Numbered from the stretch's first letter, positions 17,472-28,521 are shown. The stretch: 64,000 bases of DNA from Pseudovibrio ascidiaceicola (GCF_900114245.1 NZ_FOSK01000008.1:260586-324585); one strand, 5' to 3'. Notes: generated from the sequence alone by a model not told the origin. Numbers and translations: made by a program.

Positions 17472-17491
17472 TTCATTTGTGTACAAATGAA
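17472..17491. promoter_or_regulatory. Palindromic candidate operator upstream of gltA
   Basis: TTCATTTGT and ACAAATGAA form a perfect 9-2-9 inverted repeat centred about 41 bp before the gltA start. The core TTGTGTACAA resembles GntR-type operators, but the regulator is unknown. The position fits a promoter or operator. Confidence 0.45.
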
Positions 17492-17604
17492 TACACTGCA
17501 TGATCTGACGTTTCCGCCCGGAGGAGAGTGTTGTCGTGGAACTGCCTATATCATTTGCCGCGATGGGGCAAGCGCCCGCAACCAATGCTTTTAGCTATAA
17601 GTGT

Positions 17605-17643
17605 AACTACCGCTACGAATGACTAGTATTTGCAGCGGTAGTT
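17605..17643 (-). terminator. Possible hairpin terminator downstream of gltX
   Basis: A perfect 10-bp stem (AACTACCGCT at 17605-17614 with AGCGGTAGTT at 17634-17643) has a 19-base loop. It lies 19 bp beyond the gltX stop. The T tract on the minus strand is poor, so the call is tentative. Confidence 0.4.
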
Positions 17644-17662
17644 TCTTTTAGAATTCAGCGGA

Positions 17663-19087
17663 TTAAGCTGAAAGATCACGAATGCGTGCGCAAGATTCGT
17701 CTTTTCCGAGCACTTTGAGCACATCAAAGATGCCTGGGGATGTGCCACGACCAGTGAGTGCAGCGCGCAATGGCTGAGCAACTTTGCCGAGTTTTAGCTC
17801 TTCTGCTTCAGCAACTGCCTTAACGGCATTTTCAGTGCTTTCCACGGTCCACTCGTCCAGTGCTTCAAGGGCAACCAGAACCTTGCCAAGAACAGCGCGT
17901 GCCTCGTCAGACAGGATCTTCTCAGCCTTTGCATCGAGATCCAGCGGACGCTGAACCCAGAGGTAACGTGCAGATTCCTGCAGTTCTACGAGGGTCTTTG
18001 CACGCTCTTTCAGGCCAGGCAGTGCTTCAACCAGTTTGTCCTGGTTGCCATCACCAGCAATCCACGCCATGACGTCTGCGCCGCCTTCCACGTCCATCAG
18101 ATAGGTGAGGAAGTGGCCGAGCAGCTCCTCATCGCTTTCTGAGCGCATGTAGTGGGCGTTCAGGTTCTCCAGTTTCTTGAAGTCGAAACGAGATGGGGAC
18201 TTGCCAACAGCGTCCAGACCAAACCACTCGATCATCTGATCGGTAGAGAAGATCTCGTCATCGCCGTGAGACCAGCCGAGGCGTGCCAGATAGTTGCGCA
18301 TTGCGGATGGCAGGTAACCCATAGCCCGGTAGGCTTCTGCGCCAACTGCGCCGTGGCGCTTGGAGAGCTTTGCGCCATCTGGCCCGTAGATCAGCGGAAT
18401 GTGCGCCATGACCGGGACATCCCAGTTCAGGGCTTTGTAGATGAGGGACTGACGCGCGGCGTTGGTCAGGTGATCATCGCCGCGAACGATATGGGTCACG
18501 CCCATGTCGTGATCGTCGATGACAACGGCCAGCATATAGGTTGGGTTTCCGTCAGAGCGTACAAGGATCAGGTCGTCCAGATTCTCGTTTGCGAACTTGA
18601 CTGTGCCCTGAACCTGATCTTCGACGATGGTGTCGCCTTCCAGCGGAGCTTTCAGGCGAATAGCAGGAGCGATGCCTTCCGGTGCTTCAGAAGGGGCACG
18701 GTCACGCCAGGTGCCGTCATAACGCGGCGGGCGACCTTCTGCGCGGGCCTTCTCACGCATCTCGTTCACTTCTTCCGGAGTGCAGTAGCAGTAATAGGCA
18801 GTGCCGTCCTTGACCATCTGCTCAGCAACTTCACGGTGGCGGTCAACGCGGCCATACTGGGAAATCGGCTCGCCGTCCCAATCCATGCCCAGCCAGGACA
18901 GGCCGTCCAGCAGCGCGTCTACAGCTTCCTCAGTGGAGCGGGAGCGATCGGTGTCTTCGATACGCAGCAGCATTTTACCGCCGCTGTGTTTTGCCAGAAG
19001 CCAGTTGAACAGGGCTGTACGGGCGCCGCCAATATGCAGGTAGCCGGTAGGAGAAGGCGCAAAGCGCGTCACAACAGGTTTAGTCAT
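17663..19087 (-). CDS. gltX: Glutamyl-tRNA synthetase
   Basis: This class I aminoacyl-tRNA synthetase charges tRNA-Glu and, in many alphaproteobacteria, also takes part in tRNA-Gln charging through misacylation. The 474-residue protein has the HIGH-type motif [20 protein letters not shown] near the N-terminus and the KMSKS-type motif KLSKRHG near residue 245. A helical anticodon-binding C-terminal half follows. The [13 protein letters not shown] segment is characteristic. It is divergent from comEC, with only 125 bp between the likely starts. Confidence 0.96.
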   Translation of the reverse strand: MTKPVVTRFAPSPTGYLHIGGARTALFNWLLAKHSGGKMLLRIEDTDRSRSTEEAVDALLDGLSWLGMDWDGEPISQYGRVDRHREVAEQMVKDGTAYYCYCTPEEVNEMREKARAEGRPPRYDGTWRDRAPSEAPEGIAPAIRLKAPLEGDTIVEDQVQGTVKFANENLDDLILVRSDGNPTYMLAVVIDDHDMGVTHIVRGDDHLTNAARQSLIYKALNWDVPVMAHIPLIYGPDGAKLSKRHGAVGAEAYRAMGYLPSAMRNYLARLGWSHGDDEIFSTDQMIEWFGLDAVGKSPSRFDFKKLENLNAHYMRSESDEELLGHFLTYLMDVEGGADVMAWIAGDGNQDKLVEALPGLKERAKTLVELQESARYLWVQRPLDLDAKAEKILSDEARAVLGKVLVALEALDEWTVESTENAVKAVAEAEELKLGKVAQPLRAALTGRGTSPGIFDVLKVLGKDESCARIRDLSA

Positions 19088-19212
19088 AGGTGTTCCGGAA
19101 AAGTTTCAAGTTACTTCGAATAGTTTGGGGTAATTACGGCGGGGCGCCGTACCTCTGCGGGCTGTGTACCATAGCATTGAAAAGTTCCCAAGTGGCAGAA
19201 AGGGACTTAAGG

Positions 19213-21765
19213 GTGCGCGAGGGGCAATCATCCTCAGACAAGACGCAATCTGGTGGCTGTGCTTCCAGAATAGGAGAGCTTTGCCTTGAGGAGGATAAGT
19301 TTTCTTCTGTGCCGTTTGAGGGGGATGCAGGGCTGCAGGAGCGCGTGACACAGCAACGCACAAAAACGCAAACCAACGCAAAAAACACACATAGCAACGC
19401 AAACACGAATTTTACGGAGGAAAAACAGCGCGTTGGGTTTCTTGAGGTTAAGCTGGGGTTGCTGAGACTGTTGCGTTTTATGCTGAGACCAGATTGGCCT
19501 GCGGTCATGACTTATGCCCGTTCAGCCCTTGTGCAGGATTGGAACCGTGGGCAGGGCCTCCTCTGGTATGCGCTGTGCCATCTGGCTGGGGTGTTGGTTT
19601 ACTTCTCACTTCCTGCTGAACCTTATAGTGTTTTAAGCGGAATTCCTTATATCTTATTGCTGTTGTTTGCTTTTCGACGTTGGAGTTCTGGACGGTTGAC
19701 GGTTGGCCTGACTGCGATTTTGTTCTTCGCAACCGGATTTTTTCTTGCTGACTTACGCGTGGAGTATGCGCGCGGTGACCCGCTGGAGCGCCCTGTTACA
19801 CGCAAAGTGGAGGGCGTTGTTGCCGGGGTGAAGCATTCTGGAAAAGGGGCATATTCGGTTGTTTTTGCAGATGTCAAAGAAGTTTCCCAGAAGGGCATAA
19901 CTCCTCTTTCTTATCGTATCCGCCTCAGCATCAAGGGGATGAAAGAGCCGCCAGTGATGGGGAACAGGATGCAGCTGAAAGCTCGGCTGTTGCCGCCGGG
20001 AGGTGCGGTGCGCCCCGGTGGGTATGACTTTGCCCGAACAGCGTTTTTCAGCGGGATTGGTGCGGTTGGCTATGCGCTTTCCAAACCGGTTGTTGTGGCG
20101 CGTCTGGAGGGGACAAGTTTTCTGCAAGAGGTCGAAGGCGTACGGAGTGGGATAGCGCAGCGCATTCGGCGGGTGTTGGATAACAGCCCGGAAAGTGCGT
20201 TCGCTGTTGCGCTTCTGGTGGGCAAGCGGGACTATCTTGCCGCCGCAGACAAGGATGCCTTGCGCAATGCAGGGCTTGCTCATGTGCTTGCTATATCCGG
20301 CATGCATATGGGTCTTGTGACCTCTCTGGTCTTCCTCGGTGCTCGCTTGATCTTATCCCTCAGTCAGTCGCTTGCGCTGAAAGGACATATTCACGTTTAC
20401 GCCAGCGTGGCGGCGCTGATTGCGGCAACTGTTTATCTCGGTTTGTCAGGTGCTTCTGTCGCAACGCAGCGAGCTTTTCTCATGGCGGCAATGATTTTAT
20501 GCGCGGGGCTGATTGGGCGGCGAGCGTTCAGTTTGCGCGGTCTGGCGTTGGCCTGCCTTGTGCTTTTGAGCCTGAGGCCGGAGGAGCTTCTGGCTCCCGG
20601 GTTTCAGATGTCCTTCATCGCAGTTCTCGCCTTGCTCTCAGCTTATACACTTGGGAAGGACTGGTTCGTTGGTAACCGCAATAGACCTAGAAGGCGGAAT
20701 GTCTCATGGTTTCATAGGGTTAGTCGTAAAGGGTCGAAGTGGGTGCTAGCGTGTGCACTGACCTCGCTGATTGCAGGTGCGGCTACGGGACCTGTTGCAG
20801 CGATGCATTTTGAGCAGGTTGCGCCCTATGGTGTGCTCGGGAATATCCTTGCCATGCCATTGGTGACCTTTGTGGTTATGCCCCTTGGGCTGTTGAGCCT
20901 GCTGGCGATCCCGTTTGGTGCGGATGCGTTCTTCCTGCAGGGGATGGAGGCTGGGTTGGCGCTGGTATTAAAGGCTGCCTACTGGGTGAGTTCTTTGAGT
21001 GAAGGGCTGACCAGTCTGGGTGTTGCCAGTGCACCCGGTTATCTGCTCATGATCTTTGCGATTGTGGTGCTGTGTGTGATGCCGCTGCGCTTGAAATGGC
21101 TTTCACTCCCGGCATTTGCGGTGAGTGTCCTGATGTTTGCGGGTGGGAGTGCGCCTGACCTGATGATTGCGGATGCGGGCAAGCACATTGCTTACTACGG
21201 GGCGGATGGCCGGTTTCGGCTGACATCTTCGCGCATGTCGTTTGCCGCTGACAGTCTGTTGCGTGCTGGAGGGATTTCGGCGGGGGCGTTCAAGCAGCAC
21301 AAGGTGAGGGCCTCAGATCGGTCCTGCGATGATCGCGGCTGCGTGATTGAGATATTCCCGCAGCTGCCTTCAAAGGGGGAGAGGATAAGTTCAGAGCCTG
21401 TCTTGTTGGCGCAGTCCAAGGTGGCTGATGTTTTGGAGGTCGATTGCCGTCTTGCGACCATCGTCATCACACAGGCGCAGGCACCTCCTGCTTGCCGTGC
21501 TGAGCTGGTGATTGATCAGAAGATGTTCGGCGAACGTGGCTCTGCTTATGTATGGCTTTCTGCAGGTTTTGAGGGCGGGGAAAGAATAAAAAAAGTGCGC
21601 TGGGCATATCATGCTCAGCGCAGACCTTGGAATCCGAAATTGCCTCAGGCAACCAATGATTTAATAGCGGCGGAAGAGCGCAATCATCTTGCCCTGAACG
21701 CGGACGCGGCCCGGGCCGAAGATGCGAGTTTCGTAGGCGGGATTGGCCGCTTCCAGCGCGACTGA
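19213..21765 (+). CDS. comEC: ComEC/Rec2-family DNA internalisation membrane protein
   Basis: This inner-membrane channel carries transforming single-stranded DNA into the cytoplasm. A soluble N-terminal OB-like region (DUF4131, about 190-260) leads to the multi-helix competence domain with [20 protein letters not shown] and [19 protein letters not shown]-terminal beta-lactamase-like region is degenerate. The start is uncertain. GTG at 19213 has AAGGGA upstream. The frame is open from 19090, and ATG at 19480 would give 761 residues, nearer the family length, leaving the AACGCA repeats outside the gene. The C-terminus runs about 35 codons past the usual RRPWN ending, over the 3' end of lexA on the other strand. 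Confidence 0.85.
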   Translation: MREGQSSSDKTQSGGCASRIGELCLEEDKFSSVPFEGDAGLQERVTQQRTKTQTNAKNTHSNANTNFTEEKQRVGFLEVKLGLLRLLRFMLRPDWPAVMTYARSALVQDWNRGQGLLWYALCHLAGVLVYFSLPAEPYSVLSGIPYILLLLFAFRRWSSGRLTVGLTAILFFATGFFLADLRVEYARGDPLERPVTRKVEGVVAGVKHSGKGAYSVVFADVKEVSQKGITPLSYRIRLSIKGMKEPPVMGNRMQLKARLLPPGGAVRPGGYDFARTAFFSGIGAVGYALSKPVVVARLEGTSFLQEVEGVRSGIAQRIRRVLDNSPESAFAVALLVGKRDYLAAADKDALRNAGLAHVLAISGMHMGLVTSLVFLGARLILSLSQSLALKGHIHVYASVAALIAATVYLGLSGASVATQRAFLMAAMILCAGLIGRRAFSLRGLALACLVLLSLRPEELLAPGFQMSFIAVLALLSAYTLGKDWFVGNRNRPRRRNVSWFHRVSRKGSKWVLACALTSLIAGAATGPVAAMHFEQVAPYGVLGNILAMPLVTFVVMPLGLLSLLAIPFGADAFFLQGMEAGLALVLKAAYWVSSLSEGLTSLGVASAPGYLLMIFAIVVLCVMPLRLKWLSLPAFAVSVLMFAGGSAPDLMIADAGKHIAYYGADGRFRLTSSRMSFAADSLLRAGGISAGAFKQHKVRASDRSCDDRGCVIEIFPQLPSKGERISSEPVLLAQSKVADVLEVDCRLATIVITQAQAPPACRAELVIDQKMFGERGSAYVWLSAGFEGGERIKKVRWAYHAQRRPWNPKLPQATNDLIAAEERNHLALNADAARAEDASFVGGIGRFQRD
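19355..19401. repeat. Helically phased AACGCA direct repeats
   Basis: AACGCA occurs at 19355, 19365, 19375 and 19396, with start-to-start spacing of 10, 10 and 21 bases, so all four lie on one face of the helix. It is followed at 19415-19420 by a GGAGG-like sequence with no in-frame start nearby. It lies between gltX and the hydrophobic core of comEC. It could be a binding site for a tandemly bound regulator. Confidence 0.45.
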
Positions 21766-22380
21766 GGCACCTTTTTTGCGCAGGCGCTTCAAGGTCGCTT
21801 CTTCATCATCGATCAAGGCCACAACGATCTCGCCGTTATCAGCAGCGTCGCCACGCTTGATCAGCACTGTATCCCCATCGAAGATACCCGCATCAATCAT
21901 GGAGTCACCTTTGACTTCCAGCGCATAATGCTCACCGCGCCCCATCAAATCAGCAGGCATGGCGATGGAATGGCTTTGAGTCTGGATTGCTTCGATTGGA
22001 ACACCGGCCGCAATGCGACCCATGACTGGAATTTCCAGCGTTGGCACTTCATCCGGTGATGTGGGGCGTGGTGGCGGAGCTGCAACCTTTTTACTCAGGG
22101 AGCCTTCAATTACCTCAGGTGCAAAGCCTTTTTCCTTTGCAGCAGGCTTCAGACCCGGAGAAATTGAGTCAGGCAATTTGAGGATTTCCAGCGCACGCGC
22201 TCTGTTTGGCAGGCGGCGAATGAAGCCGCGCTCTTCCAGAGCCGTGATCAGCCGGTGAATGCCGGATTTGGAACGGAGGTCCAGCGCGTCCTTCATCTCA
22301 TCGAAGGAGGGCGGAACACCGGCTTCCTTCAAGCGTTGATGGATGAACATCAAAAGCTCGTGTTGCTTCTGTGTAAGCAT
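21661..22380 (-). CDS. lexA: LexA SOS repressor
   Basis: LexA represses DNA-damage genes and cleaves itself when RecA is activated. The 239-residue protein has an N-terminal winged helix ([17 protein letters not shown] through [19 protein letters not shown]). A longer linker than in E. coli, typical of alphaproteobacteria, follows. The S24 peptidase domain has cleavage site A125-G126 (GRIAAGVP), catalytic S160 ([10 protein letters not shown]) and K198 (EATLKRL). A matching LexA operator lies 139 bp upstream. Its last 105 bases are also coding for comEC on the opposite strand. Confidence 0.97.
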   Translation of the reverse strand: MLTQKQHELLMFIHQRLKEAGVPPSFDEMKDALDLRSKSGIHRLITALEERGFIRRLPNRARALEILKLPDSISPGLKPAAKEKGFAPEVIEGSLSKKVAAPPPRPTSPDEVPTLEIPVMGRIAAGVPIEAIQTQSHSIAMPADLMGRGEHYALEVKGDSMIDAGIFDGDTVLIKRGDAADNGEIVVALIDDEEATLKRLRKKGASVALEAANPAYETRIFGPGRVRVQGKMIALFRRY

Positions 22381-22518
22381 CTTTTATCCCCGTTCGCTCC
22401 TAAGGCGCTGATTGAAAGTGAGCGGTCATTCCTGACCAATCGCGGTTTTGTAATTCCAAGAAGCTGAAAGACTTCAACTTCTGCGATTGGAAGGACAAAA
22501 CACGAACGTACTCTACCT

Positions 22519-22533
22519 GTTCTCATTGTGTTC
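22519..22533. promoter_or_regulatory. LexA operator (alphaproteobacterial SOS box)
   Basis: GTTC TCATTGT GTTC is an exact GTTC-N7-GTTC match, the direct-repeat SOS box described for alphaproteobacterial LexA. It lies in the 249-bp gap upstream of lexA, where autoregulation is expected. Confidence 0.8.
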
Positions 22534-22629
22534 TGCAATGGGTTTGTTCAGGTTAAGCCCTGCTAGAACTGGGGGATTTGGTTTCTGGTGGGTGAGTGGA
22601 CAGGGGTTGGCCACTCCTGACACCTGGAT

Positions 22630-23844
22630 TTAGCGTAGCTTGAGCAGGTCCACTTTTTCACCTGCCTTTGCAGCTGATGCGTGTGGTGGACGAATGATCA
22701 GGGCGTCTGCTTTTGTCAGCAAGGCAAGCATGGAGGAGTCCTGTTTGCTGAATGGCTCAGTGATGAGATTGCCTGCATCATCAGTGCTTAGACTGGCGCG
22801 CAGGTAGTCCTGACGCATGTCATTGGCTGGCAAATCAGCTGCTAACGTTGCTTTCGTAACGCTTTGATTTGTCACAGAGACCGTGCGGCCCAGCATCTTG
22901 TCCAGAAGTGGACCAAGGAAGAGGAGTGCGCATACTAGACTTGAGACTGGGTTGCCAGGAAGGCCGAGGACTTTCATTGGGCCTAGGGCGCCCGCCATGA
23001 GGGGTTTGCCCGGACGCATGGCGATGCGCCAGAAGCCAAGCTCCATGCCTTCAGCTCCCAGTACGTCCTGAATGAGATCGTGGTCGCCAACAGAGGCACC
23101 ACCGAGTGTCACCAGTACATCGGCTTTTGCTTCGATAGCCTGCTTCACGCGTGCTGCGATTTCCTCAGGCTGGTCTGGGGCGATGCCGAGCATCATCGGT
23201 GTTCCGCCGCAGTTTCTGACGAACTCTGCGATGCCGACCTGATTGGAAGCTATGATTTGATTCGGACCAGGTACCTGACCCGGCTCGACGAGTTCGTCAC
23301 CATTTGCGAGGATCGCAACAACTGGCTTTTTGCGTACCGGGAGGGATGCGTGGTTCATGGCGCCTGCAAGAGACAGTTCGCGGAAGCCGAGTGGGGCGCC
23401 TGCCTTCAGGAGGACCTGACCTTCTTTGAAGTCGAGGCCAGCCGGACGAATGAACTTACCAACAGAAACAGCTTCTTCGCAAAACAGGTTATCCCCGTCA
23501 CGGCGGGCGTTTTCCTGCATCAAGATCGCGTCAGCGCCATCAGGGACAGGTGCTCCTGTAAAAATACGCAGCGCTTCTCCGGCTTGCAGCGTGCCATCAA
23601 AGTTATGCCCGGCAGCGACTTCGCCTATGACACTCAGAGCTGCCTCTGGCTCGACCGTATCAGCGGCTTTGACAGCATATCCATCCATTGCTGAGGCGGA
23701 AAATGGAGGCTGCGTTCGTGTTGCGGCAACGTCTTCTGCGAGAATGCGTTCTCCGGTCTCAAGTAATGGAAGCTGCTCAGTTCCGGTCGGTTTCACATCT
23801 TTCAGGAGGCGATCCAGCGCGTCTTCAATGCTGATCAAACTCAT
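22630..23844 (-). CDS. moeA: Molybdopterin molybdenumtransferase MoeA
   Basis: MoeA inserts molybdate into adenylated molybdopterin to form the active cofactor, in the cytosol. The 404-residue protein has the usual layout. It begins [16 protein letters not shown], with [10 protein letters not shown] near residue 50. The central MoCF-binding domain has [25 protein letters not shown] and RPGKPLMAG. The C-terminal [16 protein letters not shown] is followed by a small beta-barrel. Its ATG overlaps the moaC stop (ATGA), so the pair is coupled. Confidence 0.96.
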   Translation of the reverse strand: MSLISIEDALDRLLKDVKPTGTEQLPLLETGERILAEDVAATRTQPPFSASAMDGYAVKAADTVEPEAALSVIGEVAAGHNFDGTLQAGEALRIFTGAPVPDGADAILMQENARRDGDNLFCEEAVSVGKFIRPAGLDFKEGQVLLKAGAPLGFRELSLAGAMNHASLPVRKKPVVAILANGDELVEPGQVPGPNQIIASNQVGIAEFVRNCGGTPMMLGIAPDQPEEIAARVKQAIEAKADVLVTLGGASVGDHDLIQDVLGAEGMELGFWRIAMRPGKPLMAGALGPMKVLGLPGNPVSSLVCALLFLGPLLDKMLGRTVSVTNQSVTKATLAADLPANDMRQDYLRASLSTDDAGNLITEPFSKQDSSMLALLTKADALIIRPPHASAAKAGEKVDLLKLR

Positions 23845-24344
23845 TGGGAGTTATCCTCCTCAGCCAGATAGTGTCCGGACTTGCCACCTTTCTTCTCCAA
23901 CAGGCGGATTTCACCGATCTCCATAGAACGGTCAACGGCTTTTGCCATGTCGTAAATTGTTAGGCAGGCAACAGAGGCAGCAGTGAGTGCTTCCATCTCG
24001 ATACCGGTCTGGCCGGATACTTTTGCGAAGACTTCGATCTCAATTCCTGGAAGTTCAGGATTGGGTGTGAAGTCCACTTGAACCTTGGAAAGGGCCAGAG
24101 GGTGGCACAGAGGGATCAGCTCGTGAGTCCTCTTAGCCGCCATGATGCCGGCAATGCGCGCAGTCGCGAGCACGTCGCCTTTCTTGGCGTTGCCTGAAAG
24201 GATCATGTCCAGAGTTTCTGGCTGCATTTTTACCTGACCGCCTGCGCGGGCAATGCGTGAGGTAACCTCTTTCTCCGAAATGTCGACCATATGAGCCGCA
24301 CCGCTGTCATCGAGGTGAGTGAGTTTTGGAGAAAGTTCTGACAT
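23841..24344 (-). CDS. moaC: Cyclic pyranopterin monophosphate synthase MoaC
   Basis: MoaC works with MoaA in the first step of molybdenum cofactor synthesis, converting the GTP-derived cyclic intermediate into cyclic pyranopterin monophosphate. The ATG at 24344 (AGAGG upstream) gives 167 residues; a six-residue longer frame lacks a better site. Motifs seen are [33 protein letters not shown] and [20 protein letters not shown]. It is cotranscribed with trpC (57 bp upstream) and moeA (overlap). Confidence 0.96.
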   Translation of the reverse strand: MSELSPKLTHLDDSGAAHMVDISEKEVTSRIARAGGQVKMQPETLDMILSGNAKKGDVLATARIAGIMAAKRTHELIPLCHPLALSKVQVDFTPNPELPGIEIEVFAKVSGQTGIEMEALTAASVACLTIYDMAKAVDRSMEIGEIRLLEKKGGKSGHYLAEEDNSQ

Positions 24345-24401
24345 TTTCTTGCCTCTGGACACAGTTTGTTCAGGTGTCTGCTTTTGCCAAGCAGTTGATT
24401 T

Positions 24402-25193
24402 TTAGCGTTTAAGTAAAGCTTTGGTCGCGGTTTCTACATCGTCCTGACGCATCAGGCTTTCACCGATGAGGAAGGTGGAGATACCGGATTTTTCCATTCG
24501 GGTGAGGTCCTGCGGAGTGAACAAGCCGCTCTCGCCAACGATGATCCGATCTTGTGGGATCAGTGGTGCGAGGCGTTCACTGGTTTCCAGAGAAGTCTCG
24601 AATGTTTTTAGATTACGGTTGTTGATGCCGACTAGCGGAGAAGAGAGCTTCAGCGCGCGTTCCAGCTCCGCTTCGTCGTGCACCTCAATAAGTGCATCCA
24701 TGCCCAGTTCAAACGCGGTGTCTTCCAGCTCTTTGGCCAGTTGGTCGTCAACAGCTGCCATAATGATCAGAATGCAGTCGGCTCCCCATGCTCGTGCTTC
24801 ATGAACCTGATAGGTGTCATAGAGGAAGTCCTTGCGTAGAACAGGCAGGGAGACTTCAGCGCGGGCTGCTACAAGGTACTCTGGTTTACCTTGAAAAGAT
24901 GGAGTGTCCGTCAATACGGACAAGCATGCCGCGCCACCATTTTCGTACGCTTTGGCGAGTGCGGGCGGGTTAAAGTCAGCGCGGATCAGTCCTTTGGATG
25001 GACTTGCCTTTTTAACCTCAGCAATCAGAGCGTACTCGCCGTTTGCGTGTTTGGCTTTTAAGGCAGCAGCAAAGCCGCGTGTCGGTGTTGCTGCTTTAAT
25101 CGCCTCATTCAGATCAGCCAATGAAGTCTGCGCTTTGGCAGCGGCAATTTCTTCACGTTTGTAAGCTTCGATTTTCTTAAGGATATCTGACAT
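24402..25193 (-). CDS. trpC: Indole-3-glycerol phosphate synthase
   Basis: TrpC closes the indole ring in tryptophan synthesis, converting carboxyphenylamino-deoxyribulose phosphate to indole-3-glycerol phosphate. The 263-residue TIM barrel shows [60 protein letters not shown] and [12 protein letters not shown], including the catalytic lysines and glutamates of the family. It is not fused to TrpF. It lies 13 bp after trpD. Confidence 0.97.
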   Translation of the reverse strand: MSDILKKIEAYKREEIAAAKAQTSLADLNEAIKAATPTRGFAAALKAKHANGEYALIAEVKKASPSKGLIRADFNPPALAKAYENGGAACLSVLTDTPSFQGKPEYLVAARAEVSLPVLRKDFLYDTYQVHEARAWGADCILIIMAAVDDQLAKELEDTAFELGMDALIEVHDEAELERALKLSSPLVGINNRNLKTFETSLETSERLAPLIPQDRIIVGESGLFTPQDLTRMEKSGISTFLIGESLMRQDDVETATKALLKR

Positions 25194-25206
25194 GGGATCC
25201 GTGGTT

Positions 25207-26244
25207 TTAGAGTTTCATATTGGCAGCTGTCGCAGCGTCGGAGGCTTCAACGAGTTTGTCCAGTCGGGAAAGGGCCGTGCCTTGGTCAATCGCCTGCGCC
25301 GCCATCTGGACACCCTCTGTCAGGGTGGAGACCTTATCTGCGACGATAAGGGAGGCAGCTGAGTTGAACAGGACGATATCTCTGTAAGCGTTTTTTGCCC
25401 CTTGCAGCACTTCGCGTAGTGCTTGAGCGTTTTCTTTCGGATCGCCACCTTTCAGATCTTCTGTCTTTGCAAGCGGCAAGCCTGCATCTTCAGGAGACAC
25501 TGTGAAGGTGTTGATGTTTCCGTTCTTCAGTTCGGCAACAAAACTGGTTCCGGTGGTGGTGATTTCGTCCATTCCATCGGAGCCGTTGACGATCCAGGCT
25601 TTTTCGGTGCCCAGCTCGTTTAGTGTGTTCGCAAGTGGTTCGACCCACTGTTGTGCGAATACGCCGGTCATCTGGCGTTTAGCGCCTGCCGGGTTGGCGA
25701 GAGGTCCGAGCAGGTTGAAAATTGTTCGGGTGCCTAGCTCAATGCGCGCAGGGCCGACATGGCGCATGGCCTTGTGGTGGTTTGGCGCAAACATGAAGCC
25801 GATACCGGCTTCGTGGATGCAATGGCTGATGCCGTTTGCATCCAGATCCAGATTGACGCCAAGCTCAGCAAGTGCTTCTGCAGAGCCGGATTTAGAGGAG
25901 AGAGAGCGATTGCCGTGTTTTGCGATGGTCACGCCGCAGCCTGCCACAACAATAGCTGTGCAGGTTGAGATGTTATAGGAGCCGGATGCGTCGCCACCAG
26001 TGCCGACAATGTCGATGGCATGATCTGGTGCATTCACCGGGATCATTTTGGCGCGCATGGTTTCTACAGCTGCGGAGATTTCGTCGATGGTTTCGCCGCG
26101 CAAGCGCAGGGCCATGAGGAAGCCGCCGATCTGCGCGGGAGTTGCAGCACCTGACATAATGATCTCGAAGGCCTCACGGGCCTGAGATCGGTCCAACGTG
26201 TTTCCGTCAGCGACAATTCCAATGAGATTTTTCAAATTGCTCAC
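25207..26244 (-). CDS. trpD: Anthranilate phosphoribosyltransferase
   Basis: TrpD transfers phosphoribose from PRPP to anthranilate, the second committed step of tryptophan synthesis. The 345-residue protein has the diagnostic [40 protein letters not shown] and the [17 protein letters not shown] segment. It is the first gene of trpD-trpC-moaC-moeA. No trpG lies in the window on this side; the gene upstream is ppiD, beyond a terminator, so trpD probably has its own promoter within 26245-26340. Confidence 0.97.
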   Translation of the reverse strand: MSNLKNLIGIVADGNTLDRSQAREAFEIIMSGAATPAQIGGFLMALRLRGETIDEISAAVETMRAKMIPVNAPDHAIDIVGTGGDASGSYNISTCTAIVVAGCGVTIAKHGNRSLSSKSGSAEALAELGVNLDLDANGISHCIHEAGIGFMFAPNHHKAMRHVGPARIELGTRTIFNLLGPLANPAGAKRQMTGVFAQQWVEPLANTLNELGTEKAWIVNGSDGMDEITTTGTSFVAELKNGNINTFTVSPEDAGLPLAKTEDLKGGDPKENAQALREVLQGAKNAYRDIVLFNSAASLIVADKVSTLTEGVQMAAQAIDQGTALSRLDKLVEASDAATAANMKL

Positions 26245-26340
26245 GGCGAAAACCCCTTCAATCTCTCAGGTAATTCCTTAGCATACACAAAGGCTAACTA
26301 TTAGATAGCTTTAGGAGAGCTGTCTAGGAGATAAACAAAA

Positions 26341-26372
26341 GCCCGCCACACTTATAGGTGTGGCGGGCTTGT
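26341..26372 (-). terminator. Rho-independent terminator of ppiD
   Basis: GCCCGCCACAC (26341-26351) pairs perfectly with GTGTGGCGGGC (26358-26368), with loop TTATAG. On the minus strand it is followed by TTTTGTTTAT. It lies 22 bp beyond the ppiD stop and separates it from trpD. Confidence 0.85.
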
Positions 26373-26389
26373 TTTCGACAAGGATTTGT

Positions 26390-28276
26390 CTACTGGCGAT
26401 CCAGTCCGGTCAATTGGTTGAAGACTGCCTGATTTACTCGGACACCTTCTGTTTGCTCCAGCTGAGAGATGAACTGGTTGAGCAAGGAGCTTTCCAGTGC
26501 GCCTGTCAACTGAGTGTCAATGCGCTGCACGTTTTCAGATTCTGTCATGAAGGCCGGTGTCGTCGTGTCGGTGAGGACAAGAAGAATGCGGTCTTCGTTG
26601 TTGCCAGGAACCTGAGAGGCGGTGCCTTTTGGTCCGGAAAATGCTGCAGTCACGGCCGAGCCGGAGAGTTCTGCGATGCCGCCGTTGCGGGTGAACGGTG
26701 CAGATGTGGCTGTTGCCAGACCTTCGGCAGCTGCGACTTCGGAAAGTGTCTTTCCTGCTTCGACTTCTGCGATCAGAGCTTGGGCTTTTTCTTCCAGCAG
26801 TTCTGCTGTGCGGTTGGCGGTCCAGTCAGCCGTCACGGCTTCTTTTACTTCAGAGAGTTCTCTGTCGCGGGAAGGGGTGACCTTGCTCACTTCGTACCAC
26901 AGATGGCCGGTGCGGCCGATTTCCAGCGGATCATTTTCAACGCCAACGTCGGTAGAGAACGCCGCAGTTGTCAGTGCGCTTGCTTGTGGAAGGTCAACAG
27001 TTTCACCTGCTTCGTTTTTGCCGGAAGCGTCAAATGAAGGTGTGTTGATCAAAGCCAGATCGAAACGCTCAGCGATTTCCTCAAAGGTGCTGCCGCCTGC
27101 GCGTGCGTCTTCGACTTCGTTGAAGAGGTCTTCTACTTCATCGGCTGCGTTTGCCTGAGCAACGATACCGCGTAGTTCGTCTTTAACGTCTTCCAGTGGC
27201 TGTACCGCAGCTGCTTTGACTTCTTTGGCAAAGAGAACTGCGTTGGTGAACTGGCCTTCAACGACGTTGCTTGCCTGGCCTTCTTTGAGAGCAAAGGCTG
27301 CATCTGCAATTTTTTGGTCAAGGAAGCCGGATTTGTTCATGAGACCGAGATCGACGTCTTTTTCTGTCAGATCACGTTCATTCATCAGGTCTTCAAAGGT
27401 TTTGCCGGACTCCATCTCAACAACAGCAGCTTCTGCTTCTTGCTTGGTTGGGAAGGAGATCTGGAAGATGCGGCGTTGTTCCTGAGACTGATAACGGTTC
27501 TTGGTGCGCTCATATTCCTGAGCGAGTTCCGCTTCTGTCACATTTTCCGGTTTCGCGATCTTGTCTGCTGTCAGCTCGATCAAGGTAGCACTGCGGTATT
27601 CAGGCGCTTTGTAATTGCCTTTGTTTTCTTCAAAGAACGTCGCGAGCTCTTCGTCGGTTGGGGCAGGAACGTTTGTCAGCGAGCTTTGCGGCAGGACGAG
27701 ATACTCAACAGTGCGCTCTTCCATTGCGTATTTGTCGAAGGCTTCGAGCATTGTCTTTGGGACAACGATGCCGCCAATGACTGCTTCTGCAAGCTGTTGA
27801 CGCTCTGCGACGAACTGCTGCTGCATCACGAATTCGTCTTCGCTTATGCCCAGATTATAAAGTACCTGGCTCAGGCGGTTACGATCGTAGCCGTTTACAC
27901 CCTGAAATGCAGGTGTTTCCTGAATGGTTTTGACAATAGCTTCATCAGATACACCGATGCGCAGCTGAGATGCTTCATAATCAAGCGCAGCTTCGGCGAT
28001 GAGGCGGCCCAGAACCTGAGCGGGTACGCCAAATGCAGCGGCCTGTTCCTGAGTGACAGGCTGGCCGACGCGGCGTGACAGCTGGTCGAGCTCGCGTGAA
28101 TAAGCTCGTTGGAAATCCTGAGCCGAAATTTCTTTGTCGCCAACTGAGGCAACTGGTGTGGAGCCGATTCCAGTAAAGACGTCAGCGATCCCCCAAACTG
28201 CAAAGCTGAGGACCAGAAGGCCGATCAGCAGTTTTGCAAACCAGGAACCTACGCTATTACGCAGCGCGTCGAGCAT
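26390..28276 (-). CDS. ppiD: PpiD/SurA-type periplasmic peptidyl-prolyl isomerase
   Basis: This membrane-anchored periplasmic chaperone helps newly exported proteins fold. The ATG at 28276 (MLDALRNSVGSWFAKLLIGL) gives 628 residues, with a single N-terminal helix at about 12-33 and the rest periplasmic. A longer frame to 28384 lacks a sensible start. The SurA_N-like region (residues 40-190, DKEISAQDFQRAYSRELDQL) is followed by a parvulin-type domain at about 240-360 with divergent motifs such as RIFQISFPTKQEAEA. Its place next to trpD and opposite tpiA is conserved in related genomes. Confidence 0.9.
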   Translation of the reverse strand: MLDALRNSVGSWFAKLLIGLLVLSFAVWGIADVFTGIGSTPVASVGDKEISAQDFQRAYSRELDQLSRRVGQPVTQEQAAAFGVPAQVLGRLIAEAALDYEASQLRIGVSDEAIVKTIQETPAFQGVNGYDRNRLSQVLYNLGISEDEFVMQQQFVAERQQLAEAVIGGIVVPKTMLEAFDKYAMEERTVEYLVLPQSSLTNVPAPTDEELATFFEENKGNYKAPEYRSATLIELTADKIAKPENVTEAELAQEYERTKNRYQSQEQRRIFQISFPTKQEAEAAVVEMESGKTFEDLMNERDLTEKDVDLGLMNKSGFLDQKIADAAFALKEGQASNVVEGQFTNAVLFAKEVKAAAVQPLEDVKDELRGIVAQANAADEVEDLFNEVEDARAGGSTFEEIAERFDLALINTPSFDASGKNEAGETVDLPQASALTTAAFSTDVGVENDPLEIGRTGHLWYEVSKVTPSRDRELSEVKEAVTADWTANRTAELLEEKAQALIAEVEAGKTLSEVAAAEGLATATSAPFTRNGGIAELSGSAVTAAFSGPKGTASQVPGNNEDRILLVLTDTTTPAFMTESENVQRIDTQLTGALESSLLNQFISQLEQTEGVRVNQAVFNQLTGLDRQ

Positions 28277-28521
28277 AATTTTATCCGTTCTCTTGTTGAA
28301 GGCGAGGGACAGTCTCCCCGCGCACACATGCAAGGCCGCCGGATAATAGTGTTCCTTTCGCTCTGGGGCAAGTTTACACGCCATAAAGGCTGTGAGATTC
28401 GACAGGAGATACGAAGTTCATCGTACTAGCGGTAATCCGCTATGGGACTTAAGTGTTTTTTCTGCTAGTGAGCACACATTCCATTTGGGAATTTGGAATT
28501 CATATTTGGGGAACGGATCAT

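Noticed and set aside
18152..19123. 323-codon open frame antisense to gltX
   Set aside because: It is a shadow of the gltX reading frame, with no protein family features.
22504..22522. GAAC and GTTC pair upstream of lexA as a second operator
   Set aside because: The spacing of 11 bases does not match the LexA site; the GTTC-N7-GTTC at 22519-22533 does.
24345..24401. Possible separate promoter between trpC and moaC
   Set aside because: The 57-bp gap shows no clear promoter or terminator, so a single trpD-trpC-moaC-moeA transcript is the simpler reading.
27314..28078. 254-codon open frame antisense to ppiD
   Set aside because: It is a shadow frame with cysteine- and phenylalanine-rich composition unlike real proteins here.
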